Of a DNA stretch of 64,000 nucleotides, positions 1 to 8,577 are shown piece by piece. Every line of letters begins with the position of its first letter. The first letter of the stretch is position 1. Source of the stretch: JALZAI01 sp038207565 (lineage in GTDB: Bacteria; Actinomycetota; Actinomycetes; Mycobacteriales; Jatrophihabitantaceae); assembly GCA_038207565.1 (NCBI GenBank), contig JBBQZQ010000002.1:196713-260712 (forward strand), written 5' to 3'. Made by a program: the position numbers and the translations under genes. The notes under the pieces were generated by a model, which was not told the origin of the DNA, searched no databases, and saw only the letters and a list, made by a program, of their open reading frames with translations.

Positions 1-2
1 GC

Positions 3-32
3 AGCGTGACGCTTGCGCCGAACGGAAGCTGA
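3..32 (+). CDS. 3' end of an unidentified gene (partial)
   Basis: Only the last nine codons would lie in the window, in the frame starting at base 3. They read SVTLAPNGS and then TGA, which resembles the C-terminal beta-strand of a secreted protein. A strong hairpin follows at 80-110. The fragment is far too short for identification, and it could also be non-coding. Confidence 0.25.
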   Translation, partial: SVTLAPNGS

Positions 33-79
33 GTCGCCACGCCGGTTCGAACAGTTCCGGTGCTTGGGGTGACCTACCT

Positions 80-110
80 CCCGTCCCAGCCCGCCCCGGG
101 CTGGGACGGG
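80..110 (+). terminator. Strong GC-rich hairpin, probable terminator
   Basis: Thirteen-base arms at 80-92 and 98-110 (CCCGTCCCAGCCC and its exact reverse complement) are separated by a 5-base loop. There is no T-tract, which is common in actinobacteria. It sits between the possible gene end at base 32 and the next ribosome binding site at 140. Confidence 0.6.
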
Positions 111-151
111 GCCGTCAATCGATGAACCACCGACCGTCCAGGAGAACTCAC

Positions 152-760
152 ATGCATCCCTCGCTCATCAAGCCGGCCGTCATGGCCGCTGCGGCCGCCG
201 CAGTAACGGCCGCGACCATCGGATTCTCGTCCTCGGCATCGGCGGTCGATCCCGACCCGGTGACGGGCGGCACGACGACGATCGGCGTCAGCCTGTCCGA
301 CGCCGTGCACGAGGCCCTGGAGCACATCGTCGTGCTCCCGATCAGGCCCGCTACCGCCACCTTCGACCCCACTCGCAAAGTCCTCGAGTACAAGTTCCCG
401 GTCACCGGGGGCGACGGGAGCGTCAACACCTTCTTTGGCGACATCAAGAACGGTGGCGGCGTGCGAATTATCAATACCGAGAGCCGCAGGTCGGTCAAAC
501 TCACCAACATCACCCTGACCATTCAGGACGACACGGTCTCTGCCACGCCCGGCAGGTCGACGACACCTATCGTGTTCTTCGACGCGGTCGGCGAACACCA
601 ATTTGTCACGAGCCAGCCCGAGTCGTTCACGGCTTCGGATCTTCAGGTGGATGCTGCCGGCGCCTCGTACCTCGACCGGGTTCTGGACACCGACGCCTTC
701 GTTGCCGGCCAACACGTCGGTACCTTCGCGACGACGTTCACCAACAGCCTGGACGGCTGA
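152..760 (+). CDS. Secreted protein of unknown function
   Basis: A 202-residue protein. I chose the ATG at 152 because AGGAG lies 7 bases upstream (140-144); an in-frame ATG at 122 lacks such a site. The N-terminus has an Ala-rich hydrophobic stretch (about residues 4-30) ending in SSASA, a typical Sec signal with cleavage near Val-Asp-Pro. The rest is Thr/Val/Asp-rich and free of cysteine, and looks like a beta-sandwich with alternating strands; an HtaA-like fold is possible but not shown. It lies just upstream of the phosphate-uptake cluster, separated by 278 bases in which I see no gene. Function unknown. The confidence refers to it being a real secreted protein. Confidence 0.7.
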   Translation: MHPSLIKPAVMAAAAAAVTAATIGFSSSASAVDPDPVTGGTTTIGVSLSDAVHEALEHIVVLPIRPATATFDPTRKVLEYKFPVTGGDGSVNTFFGDIKNGGGVRIINTESRRSVKLTNITLTIQDDTVSATPGRSTTPIVFFDAVGEHQFVTSQPESFTASDLQVDAAGASYLDRVLDTDAFVAGQHVGTFATTFTNSLDG

Positions 761-1038
761 CGGCTGGACATCCATCACTTCAGGACGCGGCGCCCATCTG
801 AGCTGGTGCGTCGCGTCCGAAGTGGTGCCTGCCTTGTCCGTCCACCGATCACGCCGCGTTGGCGCACCGTTCACCTCACCCGTGCCTTCCGGACACTGCG
901 TCTCGACACGATGTGCGGGAACCGTCGCCCTGAACGCGAAGGGCCGCAGCCGATCCGGTGATGCGCCCGACAAGACATCTGCGACGACCCATCCGTCCGA
1001 CAACCGCCGCTGAACCGCGTGGCTGAGAGACCGAGTCA

Positions 1039-3528
1039 ATGACTGTTCGACCGCACCGTATGCGAATGCGCCGCCTCGTCGCCCGAAGCGCAACGATCGC
1101 GCTGACCATGCTCGCGGCACCGCTGGCGATCGGTGACGCCGCGCCGGTGGCGCGTGCCGACAGCTCGGCACAGACGGTCACCGGCACCGACTTCGCCTGG
1201 GACGTCGTGAACAACACGCAGATGGGCAGTCTGCCGACCGCCACCGCGAGTCAGACGGAAAACCTCGTGGATCAGACCGTGCACATCACGTGGACCGGAT
1301 TGACTCCGAGCAGCAATGGTGAATTCGACCCGACACCTACGCCGGGTGTGGTCTTTCAGCAAGGAAACACGCTGTATCCGGTAGGCGTGTATGAGTGCCG
1401 CGGCGCGGCCCCCGCTGCACTAAGTTCCTGTTATCTGACGACGGGTGGTTCGACGATCGGATCGCACGGGCTCGGCAACGCCGTCCGGACGATCACCCAG
1501 GCCGACGGCACGGGATTCGCGGATCTGCACATCGAAACGGGCGTGGACAACGACCTGCTCGGCTGTGACAGCACACACGACTGTTCGGTGGCGGTAGTTC
1601 CTGCGTGGGGCGGTTTTCAACCCGCAGACGACCAGCCCACGCGCTGTGACGATCACAGCTTCGACTACCCGACGGAAAGCAACAGCTTCGACAGCCAGGT
1701 CTTCGCCGCTGATCAATACCTCGGCGCGCGCTGCTCGTGGGCTGATCGGATCGTAATTCCGCTGCATTTCGCGCCCACGCCCCAGGACTGCCCGCGCACG
1801 GCGTCGGCGTTCGGCGCGTCCGGATCGCCGATGCTGCAACGCGCCATGCAGCAGTGGCGATCCGGCTGGTGCCAGGAGGAGAACCCGCTCACCTTTGACT
1901 ACAACTCGACGAGCAACGAGTACCAGGCTCGCTCGTCGTTTGCGAGCGGCAACGGCGCGTTGACCGCCTCGACCGACGTGGCGTTCGCCAGTCAGCCGGC
2001 CGATGCAGGCGAGCCGGGCAAGTTCACCTATGCGCCGATAGCCAACACCGACATCGCAGTGGCGTTCGTCATCGACGACCCGGCAACGGGGACGGTTATC
2101 CCGGCCATCACGCTGAACGCCCGTCTCGTGGCGAAAATGCTCACGCAGTCCTATGCCCCCTACAACTACTCGTGTGTCATCACCAGCACTGCCGCGCAGT
2201 CGCTCACCTGTGACCCGGCGGTTCGGGGCAACCCCAACTCGATGCTCCAGGATCCTGAATTCCTGGCGCTGAATCCCCAACTGACAGCCAGTGATCTCCC
2301 CTTTAGCAGCGGCGACCCGTTCGGCGCGTTCTTCCCGACCGTGGTCAGTGGTAACAGCGACCTGACCTACGAGCTGACCAGATGGATCGACTCCGACCCG
2401 GAGGCACATGCCTTCCTCAAGGGACAGCCGGATCAATGGGGCATGCGGATCAACACCTACTACAAGGGCATCCAGTTCCCCACCAGCCAGCTGCAGGAGC
2501 TCGACCCCGGATATGTCGACCCGGCCGCCCCGGCGGGTAACGGGACCATGCAGAACACCTGGCAGCCGGTCTCGGGTCTTGAGGAGGTCGGCACCCTGCT
2601 CGCAGGCAACACGGCCTCCGCGCTCGGCCAGCCGGTCTGCGCCGTCGGCACCTGTAGCATCGCCAAGCTCACCGAACAGTACGGCGAACGCAACCTGTTC
2701 GCGATCCTCGATCAGGCGCAGGCGTCGGCCTACGCATTCCCGACTGCGCATCTGGTCAACGCCGCTGGGAAGGCCGTCGCTCCCGACACTGAGTCGGTAT
2801 CGGCCGGGCTCGCAAGCATGACGAAGAACCCGGACCGGATCACCAGGAGCCCGAACTTCACGTCCGGGGACGCGGACGCCTACCCTCTCGCCATCGTTGA
2901 CTACGCCCTTGTCCGCACGTGCGGTATGTCGCAGGGCAAGGCCGCCGCGGTGGCGAACATGCTGGACAAGGTGTCGCAATCGCAGACCTACGGCACAACC
3001 CCTGGCACGATCGCCGAAGGCTACCTCAGTCTGACCGACTCGCAGCTCGCCCAGCTGTCCACAGCGAGGGATGCCGTCGCTACCCAGTCCTGCCCGAGCT
3101 CCGGTTCAGGGCACCACGTACCGCCGGTGCCGACATCGCCTACCAGTGCGGCCGTGCAGGGCAGTCATGTCGGTGGAGCTGGCAACACGGCGAGCGGGGG
3201 GTCCGTCCCGTCGGGCGGCGGTCCCAACGCCCCGGCGAGCACCGGCGGCAGCAGCCCTGGTATTACCGCTGCTGCCGTTGCCACGGACAACGGCACCCCT
3301 CCGAAGACGGCCGGCAGTCCGGCTGCCCAATCCCGGTCGGCTGCGCCAGCCGCGTTCGGCGTCAAGCGGGCGGATTCGTCCGGTCCGATGAAGTACGTCC
3401 TGCCGGTCCTGCTCATTCTCGGCGGACTGCTGCTCACCGGTGGGCCTGCTGTCTTTCTCGCGGTGACCACCGGGTTCGGGACGTCGGTGGCGCGACGGAT
3501 GGGCCGACTGGTGGGGCGCCGGCCATGA
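1039..3528 (+). CDS. Large PstS-like membrane-anchored substrate-binding protein
   Basis: An 829-residue exported protein. Arg-rich residues 1-20 are followed by a hydrophobic signal ending near ARADSS. The middle is a large extracytoplasmic region containing Cys pairs. Its C-terminal third resembles periplasmic phosphate-binding proteins (a stretch near residue 600 with ITRSPNFTSGDADAYPLAIV). A Gly/Ser/Pro/Ala-rich spacer follows (about 700-780), then a transmembrane helix (about 785-810) and an Arg-rich cytoplasmic tail, so it should be anchored outside the membrane by its C-terminus. It is about twice the size of ordinary PstS. Its stop codon overlaps the pstC start (ATGA), which implies cotranslation. 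A role in presenting phosphate or phosphorylated ligands to PstCA is inferred from context. Confidence 0.7.
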   Translation: MTVRPHRMRMRRLVARSATIALTMLAAPLAIGDAAPVARADSSAQTVTGTDFAWDVVNNTQMGSLPTATASQTENLVDQTVHITWTGLTPSSNGEFDPTPTPGVVFQQGNTLYPVGVYECRGAAPAALSSCYLTTGGSTIGSHGLGNAVRTITQADGTGFADLHIETGVDNDLLGCDSTHDCSVAVVPAWGGFQPADDQPTRCDDHSFDYPTESNSFDSQVFAADQYLGARCSWADRIVIPLHFAPTPQDCPRTASAFGASGSPMLQRAMQQWRSGWCQEENPLTFDYNSTSNEYQARSSFASGNGALTASTDVAFASQPADAGEPGKFTYAPIANTDIAVAFVIDDPATGTVIPAITLNARLVAKMLTQSYAPYNYSCVITSTAAQSLTCDPAVRGNPNSMLQDPEFLALNPQLTASDLPFSSGDPFGAFFPTVVSGNSDLTYELTRWIDSDPEAHAFLKGQPDQWGMRINTYYKGIQFPTSQLQELDPGYVDPAAPAGNGTMQNTWQPVSGLEEVGTLLAGNTASALGQPVCAVGTCSIAKLTEQYGERNLFAILDQAQASAYAFPTAHLVNAAGKAVAPDTESVSAGLASMTKNPDRITRSPNFTSGDADAYPLAIVDYALVRTCGMSQGKAAAVANMLDKVSQSQTYGTTPGTIAEGYLSLTDSQLAQLSTARDAVATQSCPSSGSGHHVPPVPTSPTSAAVQGSHVGGAGNTASGGSVPSGGGPNAPASTGGSSPGITAAAVATDNGTPPKTAGSPAAQSRSAAPAAFGVKRADSSGPMKYVLPVLLILGGLLLTGGPAVFLAVTTGFGTSVARRMGRLVGRRP

Positions 3529-4547
3529 GCCGCGACCTGCTCGAGGAGTTCGCGCCGCGAGGGGCACCGAATGGGGGGGCGCCTGACCAGGATCGCCCCC
3601 GCCCCATCTCGTCGCCAATCGGTGCGGGCGACCGGGTGTTTCGCGCCGTCCTCCGCGGGGCCGGTGTCTCGGTACTGGTCATCACGGCGCTTATCGCGGT
3701 CTTCCTGGTCATCAAAGCGTCGTCGGCGCTGAGCCGCGCCAGGTGGTCGTTCTTCAGCACCAAGACCTGGATCCCGACGAGCAACAAGTTCGGGATCGCC
3801 AGCCTCCTGCCCAATGGCATCTTCATCGCCGCCATCGCACTCCTCGTCGCGGTGCCCGTGGCGATCGGGACTGCGATCTTCGTCTCCGAGTTCGCGCGGG
3901 GCCGGCTGCAGCGGGCGTTGATCGCGCTCATCGATCTGATGGCGGCCGTGCCCAGCATCATCTATGGCCTGTGGGGCGTCTTCTTCCTGCAGCCGAGGAT
4001 CATCGGCACTCTCCGCTGGCTGTCGGACCATCTGTCCTTCATCCCGGTCTTCGCTGTCCGCGGGCAACATACGCCGAGCTCGTTCACGTCATCGACGTTC
4101 CTGGCTGGGCTGGTCGTCTCCTTGATGGTCGTCCCGCTCATTGCGTCAATCTGCCGCGAGGTGTTCTCCCAGGCACCGCATGGCGAACGGGAGGCTGCCT
4201 ACGCCCTGGGGGCGAGCCGGTGGGGGATGGTCCGTACGGTCGTGCTTCCGTACGGGCGGGGCGGCACGATCGGCGCGGTCATGCTCGGGTTCGGTCGGGC
4301 GATGGGCGAGACGATCGCGATTGCACTGATCATCTCGCCGACCTATGACGTGGCGTGGCGAGTGCTGGAGAACCACGGTCTGTCGATCGCGGCCCTCATC
4401 GCGCTTCGCTATCAGGAGTCGACCCCGGAAATGCTGTCCTCCTTGCTCGCGGCCGGCCTCGTCCTGTTCGTGATCACTCTGCTGGTGAACGCGGCAGCCT
4501 CGGTGATCGTCACCCGTTCGCGGTCCGGCGCGCAGACGACGGGCTGA
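3525..4547 (+). CDS. pstC: Phosphate ABC transporter permease PstC
   Basis: A 340-residue inner-membrane permease subunit of the high-affinity phosphate importer, pairing with PstA. The ATG at 3525 overlaps the preceding TGA; the same frame stays open far upstream, but that part is a shadow of the gene before it. About six hydrophobic segments are visible. The typical PstC stretch around GIASLLPNGIFIAAIALLVA is present, as is the permease EAA loop (EREAAYALGASRWGMVRTVV) that contacts the ATPase, followed by GRAMGETIAIAL. The length fits the family. Three bases separate it from pstA. Confidence 0.93.
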   Translation: MSRDLLEEFAPRGAPNGGAPDQDRPRPISSPIGAGDRVFRAVLRGAGVSVLVITALIAVFLVIKASSALSRARWSFFSTKTWIPTSNKFGIASLLPNGIFIAAIALLVAVPVAIGTAIFVSEFARGRLQRALIALIDLMAAVPSIIYGLWGVFFLQPRIIGTLRWLSDHLSFIPVFAVRGQHTPSSFTSSTFLAGLVVSLMVVPLIASICREVFSQAPHGEREAAYALGASRWGMVRTVVLPYGRGGTIGAVMLGFGRAMGETIAIALIISPTYDVAWRVLENHGLSIAALIALRYQESTPEMLSSLLAAGLVLFVITLLVNAAASVIVTRSRSGAQTTG

Positions 4548-4550
4548 GCC

Positions 4551-5813
4551 GTGGCGACCCCGATCCTCGAACAGCCCACCGCTCGATCCGACGAGCCGCC
4601 CGAATCGCCGGAATCTCCTGCGGCGCCGAGGTCGTCCGAGAGCGATCCACAGCGCGTACGCATCCCGCGATTCAACTCCGAGTCGATCTGGTCGTTGCTT
4701 GCGGCCGGCTTCGGCGCGATCGCTCTGGTGTGGGTGCTCGACCAGCGGGTGCTGCCGCTGTCGGGAGCACTCGGTTTCTGGCTGCTCTGCTACGCCACGT
4801 TCCTGATGCTGTACGGCATGGTCGGTTGGGCGCAATGGCCGCTACGAATGGTCAGCGACCGGCTCGTGTCAGTGATCTTGGCGTCCGTAGCGATGCTTGT
4901 TGTGGTCGCGGTCGGTGACCAGGTTGTCTTCATCCTCGCGCGAGGCGTGAAAGCCATCGGGCACACGAACTTCTGGACGAGGACGATGTCGGTCACCGGG
5001 CCACTCGATCCGCTCACCTCCGGTGGAATGGTGCATGCCCTGGTCGGTTCGCTCGAGCAACTCGGTCTGGCAACACTGTTCTCGGTGCCGCTCGGCCTGC
5101 TGGCGGCGCTGTACCTCACGGAGGTCGACGATTGGCTCGCCCGGACGGTGCGCGTGATCGTCGAAGCGATGACCGCCCTGCCCGAGATCATCGCCGGCCT
5201 GTTCATCTATGTCTTGGTCATTCTGACCTTCGGGGTCGAGCGAAGCGGGTTCGCCGCCTCGCTGGCGCTGACCGTCATGATGATCCCGATCGTCACCCGT
5301 ACTGCAGAGGTGGTGTTCCGGCTCGTGCCGGCGCCGCTTCGGGAGGCCTCGTACGCCCTTGGGTCCAGCCAGTTTCGGACGGTGTGGAACGTGGTCGTAC
5401 CGACTGCCCGTTCCGGACTCGCCACGGCGGTCATCCTCGCCATGGCCCGCGCAGTGGGCGAGACCTCGCCGGTTCTGCTCACTGCGGGATTTACCAAGGA
5501 GCTGAACGCAAACCCGTTCAACGGTTCGCAGGCGAGCCTGCCGCTCTACATCTACAACTATGTCCGGTACCCGGAGCCGACCATGGTCTCGCGCGCGTTC
5601 GGTGCCGGCCTCGCGCTCATGATCATGGTGCTGATCCTCTTCGTGCTGGCCCGCATCGTGGGTGGCCGGGCGCCGGGCGAGCTCACGGCGCGGCAGCGGC
5701 GACGTATCAATCAAGATTCGAGCGAACCCACCGACCAACTACGCGCCGATGTAGGTGCCCCGAACGGGCAGATACCAACGTTCATCGCTCCCGGTTACCC
5801 GGACCCGGTGTGA
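4551..5813 (+). CDS. pstA: Phosphate ABC transporter permease PstA
   Basis: A 420-residue permease, longer than the usual 280-300 because of an N-terminal extension: a Pro/Glu/Ser-rich first 35 residues and two extra hydrophobic segments. GTG start at 4551. Family hallmarks are LYLTEVDDWLARTVR, MTALPEIIAGLFIYV, the EAA loop PLREASYALGSSQFRTVWNV and ARAVGETSPVLLTAGF. The C-terminus carries a hydrophilic tail. It lies in the same transcription unit as pstC and the following pstS. Confidence 0.93.
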   Translation: MATPILEQPTARSDEPPESPESPAAPRSSESDPQRVRIPRFNSESIWSLLAAGFGAIALVWVLDQRVLPLSGALGFWLLCYATFLMLYGMVGWAQWPLRMVSDRLVSVILASVAMLVVVAVGDQVVFILARGVKAIGHTNFWTRTMSVTGPLDPLTSGGMVHALVGSLEQLGLATLFSVPLGLLAALYLTEVDDWLARTVRVIVEAMTALPEIIAGLFIYVLVILTFGVERSGFAASLALTVMMIPIVTRTAEVVFRLVPAPLREASYALGSSQFRTVWNVVVPTARSGLATAVILAMARAVGETSPVLLTAGFTKELNANPFNGSQASLPLYIYNYVRYPEPTMVSRAFGAGLALMIMVLILFVLARIVGGRAPGELTARQRRRINQDSSEPTDQLRADVGAPNGQIPTFIAPGYPDPV

Positions 5814-5851
5814 CCTGCGTGCCGAACATCCGACCGCAGAAAGGCTCTGTC

Positions 5852-7615
5852 GTGTCTCACCTCGCCCGGCGAATCGGTGCTGCGCTGAGTGTGTTCGTCC
5901 TCACCTGCGCAATCACTCCGGCTGAGCGCGCATCGGCCACCGCCTACCAACCGCTCAACGGTGACGGATCGTCGTGGGCGGGGCCGGCGATCGACCAATG
6001 GAGCCGAGACGTGCGCAACCAGGGCATAGTGATCAACTTCAATCCGGACGGCTCAGCGGCCGGACGGTCCAACTACACCCTGAACCAGGCCGACTTCGCC
6101 GCTACCGACATCCAGTACCTCACGCAGGGCGACCCGTTCGGCGGCGGTGTCGAGAACCCGTACTCGGTGGCGTACTCCTACGTTCCGATCGTCGCGGGTG
6201 GGACCTCGTTCTTATACAACCTCTCTGTCGGAGGTCGAAAGATCACCGATCTGCGCCTGTCCGGCGACACGATCACCAAGATCTTTACCGGCCAGATCTC
6301 CAATTGGAACGACTCGCGGATCACCAAGGACTACGGTCGCGCGCTGCCGAGCAAGCAGATCACCGTGGTCACTCGCTCGGACGGCTCCGGAGCGTCTTAC
6401 CAATTCACCCGGTGGATGTCAAAGCAGTACACCAGCCAGTGGGACCAGTTCTGTGGCAAGCACGGGGGCCCTGGCAGCAACTGCGGGGCGACCGAGTTCT
6501 ATCCGGGTTTTCAGGGTTCGCAGCAGCGTAACGGCTCCGACCAGGTGGCCAACTATGTTTCCGCTTCCTACGGCGAAGGTTCGATCGCGTACGACGAATA
6601 CGCCTACGCGCTACAAAGTGGCATTCCGGTGGCCAAGGTCCTGAATTCCGCCGGGTATTACACGCTGCCGACGCCCTCAAACGTGGCGATCGCGTTGCAG
6701 AATGCGACCATCGATGAGAATCCGGCGAGCGTCACGTTCTTGATTCAGAACCTCGACAGGGTGTACACGAACGGTGACCCGCGCACGTACCCACTGTCGA
6801 GCTACAGCTACTTGATCGTTCCGAGGAGCAGTCGGGTCCACAACGGCAACTCTGTCGGGCCGCCGGCGCGTTTCAACACCACCCGCGGGGCCACACTGTC
6901 GACGTGGTTGAACTACGTGCTGTGCGGTGCCCAGCAGAGCGCGGGCCAACTCGGGTATTCACCATTGCCGAAGAACCTCGTCGTCGGCGGTTTCAAGCAG
7001 ACTGCGTCCATTCCGGGACACGTCCCCATTCCGGACCTGAACAATTTGAATAATTGCAACAATCCCACCTATCACAACGGTGTCAACTACCTGATCAAAC
7101 AAGCACCGTTCCCAGCGAAGTGCGACAAGGCAGGGGCCGCTCTCGACTGCGGGGGGGCTGGCGGCGGTGCTACCGGCGGGGGCACCGCGAGCGGTGGCTC
7201 CGCTGGTGGGTCGGGCGGTAGTGGCTCTGCCGGTAGTTCCGGCGGCGGTTCGGGTGGTGGTTCGAGCGGCGGCTCGAGCGGCGGTAGCTCGACCGGAGGA
7301 ACCGGTAGCGGAGCCGGCGGCACGGGCGGAGGCGGCACGGGACAACAAGCGGGTCCGGCCGGTGCAGTGCCGGGGGGTGCCACCGGCGCCAGATCCGCGC
7401 CGGTCGTCGACCCGGACACCGGGCAGACCTTGAGCCCCGGCGGGAGCACCCAAGCAACCGAGGCAGCTCAGATCTACGCGGTGCCGGTCGCGGCGACCGG
7501 AAGCTCGGGCAATACCGGCCTGTTCGGGACGCTGTCGGCCCTGGAAATCGTGGCCGCGGTCCTCATCCCGGGATTATTCGGCTCCTGGCTGCACCGGCGT
7601 CGACGCGTGCGATGA
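5852..7615 (+). CDS. pstS: Phosphate-binding protein PstS with Gly/Ser spacer and C-terminal anchor
   Basis: A 587-residue substrate-binding protein. The GTG at 5852 is chosen because GAAAGG lies upstream and a clear signal peptide follows (HLARRIGAALSVFVLTCAIT, cleaved near ASA-TA). The mature part has PstS features: FAATDIQYLT, the domain hinge KITDLRLSGDTITKIFTGQI, and the phosphate-binding loop RSDGSGASYQFT. After about residue 420 comes a Gly/Ser-rich spacer of roughly 80 residues, then a hydrophobic helix (IVAAVLIPGLFGSWL) and RRRRVR. This anchors the protein outside the membrane by its C-terminus instead of by the usual lipid. The stop overlaps the next ATG. Confidence 0.88.
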   Translation: MSHLARRIGAALSVFVLTCAITPAERASATAYQPLNGDGSSWAGPAIDQWSRDVRNQGIVINFNPDGSAAGRSNYTLNQADFAATDIQYLTQGDPFGGGVENPYSVAYSYVPIVAGGTSFLYNLSVGGRKITDLRLSGDTITKIFTGQISNWNDSRITKDYGRALPSKQITVVTRSDGSGASYQFTRWMSKQYTSQWDQFCGKHGGPGSNCGATEFYPGFQGSQQRNGSDQVANYVSASYGEGSIAYDEYAYALQSGIPVAKVLNSAGYYTLPTPSNVAIALQNATIDENPASVTFLIQNLDRVYTNGDPRTYPLSSYSYLIVPRSSRVHNGNSVGPPARFNTTRGATLSTWLNYVLCGAQQSAGQLGYSPLPKNLVVGGFKQTASIPGHVPIPDLNNLNNCNNPTYHNGVNYLIKQAPFPAKCDKAGAALDCGGAGGGATGGGTASGGSAGGSGGSGSAGSSGGGSGGGSSGGSSGGSSTGGTGSGAGGTGGGGTGQQAGPAGAVPGGATGARSAPVVDPDTGQTLSPGGSTQATEAAQIYAVPVAATGSSGNTGLFGTLSALEIVAAVLIPGLFGSWLHRRRRVR

Positions 7616-8532
7616 CGGCCGCAACCGCACTGGAGATTTCCCCGGCCGTTGCCGACCCGTCTGCGGTCTCGGGGGGAACGGGGGCGGCGAGGCGCCCACG
7701 CCTCGCCCGCCGCCAGAGCGCGTCGACGCGCCTTCGTGCCGGAACCTTGACCCTGCTTCTGGCGGGGCTCCTCATCCTCGGATTCGTCGGCTACCTGTTC
7801 GGCCTGACCGGACTGTCCGAGGCGCGCGCGCAGCACACGATGTTCAAGACCTTCCAGCGCACCCTTGGTCAGGCTGTGGCGCCGGTCGGGCCCGCGCCGA
7901 CAGGTACTCCCGTCGCCGTCATCGACATCCCCGCCCTCGGGTTGCACAACGTCGTCATCGTCGAAGGCACCGACGCCCGCACCCTCACGCACGGGCCTGG
8001 GCACCGCCGCGACACGCCGCTGCCCGGTCAGGCAGGCGTAAGCGTCCTCTACGGTCGGCGGGCACTGTTCGGCGCCCCCTTCGCCGGGCTGACAGCGTTG
8101 CGCGTGGGCGATCGGATCACGGTCTGCACCGGGCAGGGCGCCGCTACCTACGCGGTGGCGTCGTTCGGTTCGGGAGCCCAGCCGGCAACAGCCACCTCGA
8201 CGAACCGGTTGGTGCTGACCACCGCGGACTCTGCTTTCCTCCCGTCCTCCACTGTGTCGGTGAGTGCTGACCTGCGCACGGGGCTGCAGCCGCTACCCGG
8301 AGGCCTGCCCGCCATCGCCGACGACGAGCACGGCATGCGCGGAGCCATCGACGAGTCGGTAGGGCCGCTGATGTTGTGGGGTCAGGTACTGCTGGCTCTT
8401 GCTGTGCTTGGGACGCTCGCCGCGCGGCGCTGGGCGATCTGGCCGACCTACCTCTGCCTCGCGCCGACGACGTTGGCGGTCTTGTGGAATGTGTACGAGA
8501 ACGCTGCGGGCATGTTGCCGAACCTCTTCTGA
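7612..8532 (+). CDS. Sortase-fold protein lacking the catalytic His and Cys
   Basis: A 306-residue membrane protein. Residues 1-40 are cytoplasmic and Arg-rich, a helix spans about 43-65, the middle is a sortase beta-barrel (about 95-225), and two helices lie at the C-terminus (about 245-300). The pattern matches class E-type sortases: an IPALGLHNVVIVEG strand, then SVLYGRRALFGAPF aligned with the canonical AGHR...GAPF. Arg149 stands where the active-site His should be. The strand normally ending in TLTTC reads LVLTTADS, so Ala205 replaces the catalytic Cys. Transpeptidation therefore looks impossible. Its position between pstS and pstB, with ATGA overlap, suggests a structural or regulatory role for the anchored PstS proteins. 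That role is inferred. Confidence 0.82.
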   Translation: MTAATALEISPAVADPSAVSGGTGAARRPRLARRQSASTRLRAGTLTLLLAGLLILGFVGYLFGLTGLSEARAQHTMFKTFQRTLGQAVAPVGPAPTGTPVAVIDIPALGLHNVVIVEGTDARTLTHGPGHRRDTPLPGQAGVSVLYGRRALFGAPFAGLTALRVGDRITVCTGQGAATYAVASFGSGAQPATATSTNRLVLTTADSAFLPSSTVSVSADLRTGLQPLPGGLPAIADDEHGMRGAIDESVGPLMLWGQVLLALAVLGTLAARRWAIWPTYLCLAPTTLAVLWNVYENAAGMLPNLF

Positions 8533-8577
8533 GAAGTGGACATAGATGACCTCGAACGAACCCGGGAAAGGCATTCC

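Noticed and set aside
761..1038. PHO box upstream of the PstS-like gene
   Set aside because: One GTTCACC-like unit occurs near 869, but no second unit 11 bases away fits, so a PhoP site cannot be claimed.
74..1171. Long reverse-strand frame of 365 codons over the first secreted protein
   Set aside because: Composition is Arg/Gly-rich without domains, and it lies antisense to a gene with a ribosome site and signal peptide. High-GC shadow frame.
7435..7530. LAXTG-like sorting signal (VAATG) at the PstS C-terminus
   Set aside because: The match is weak, a membrane helix follows a little later in any case, and the adjacent sortase lacks its catalytic residues.
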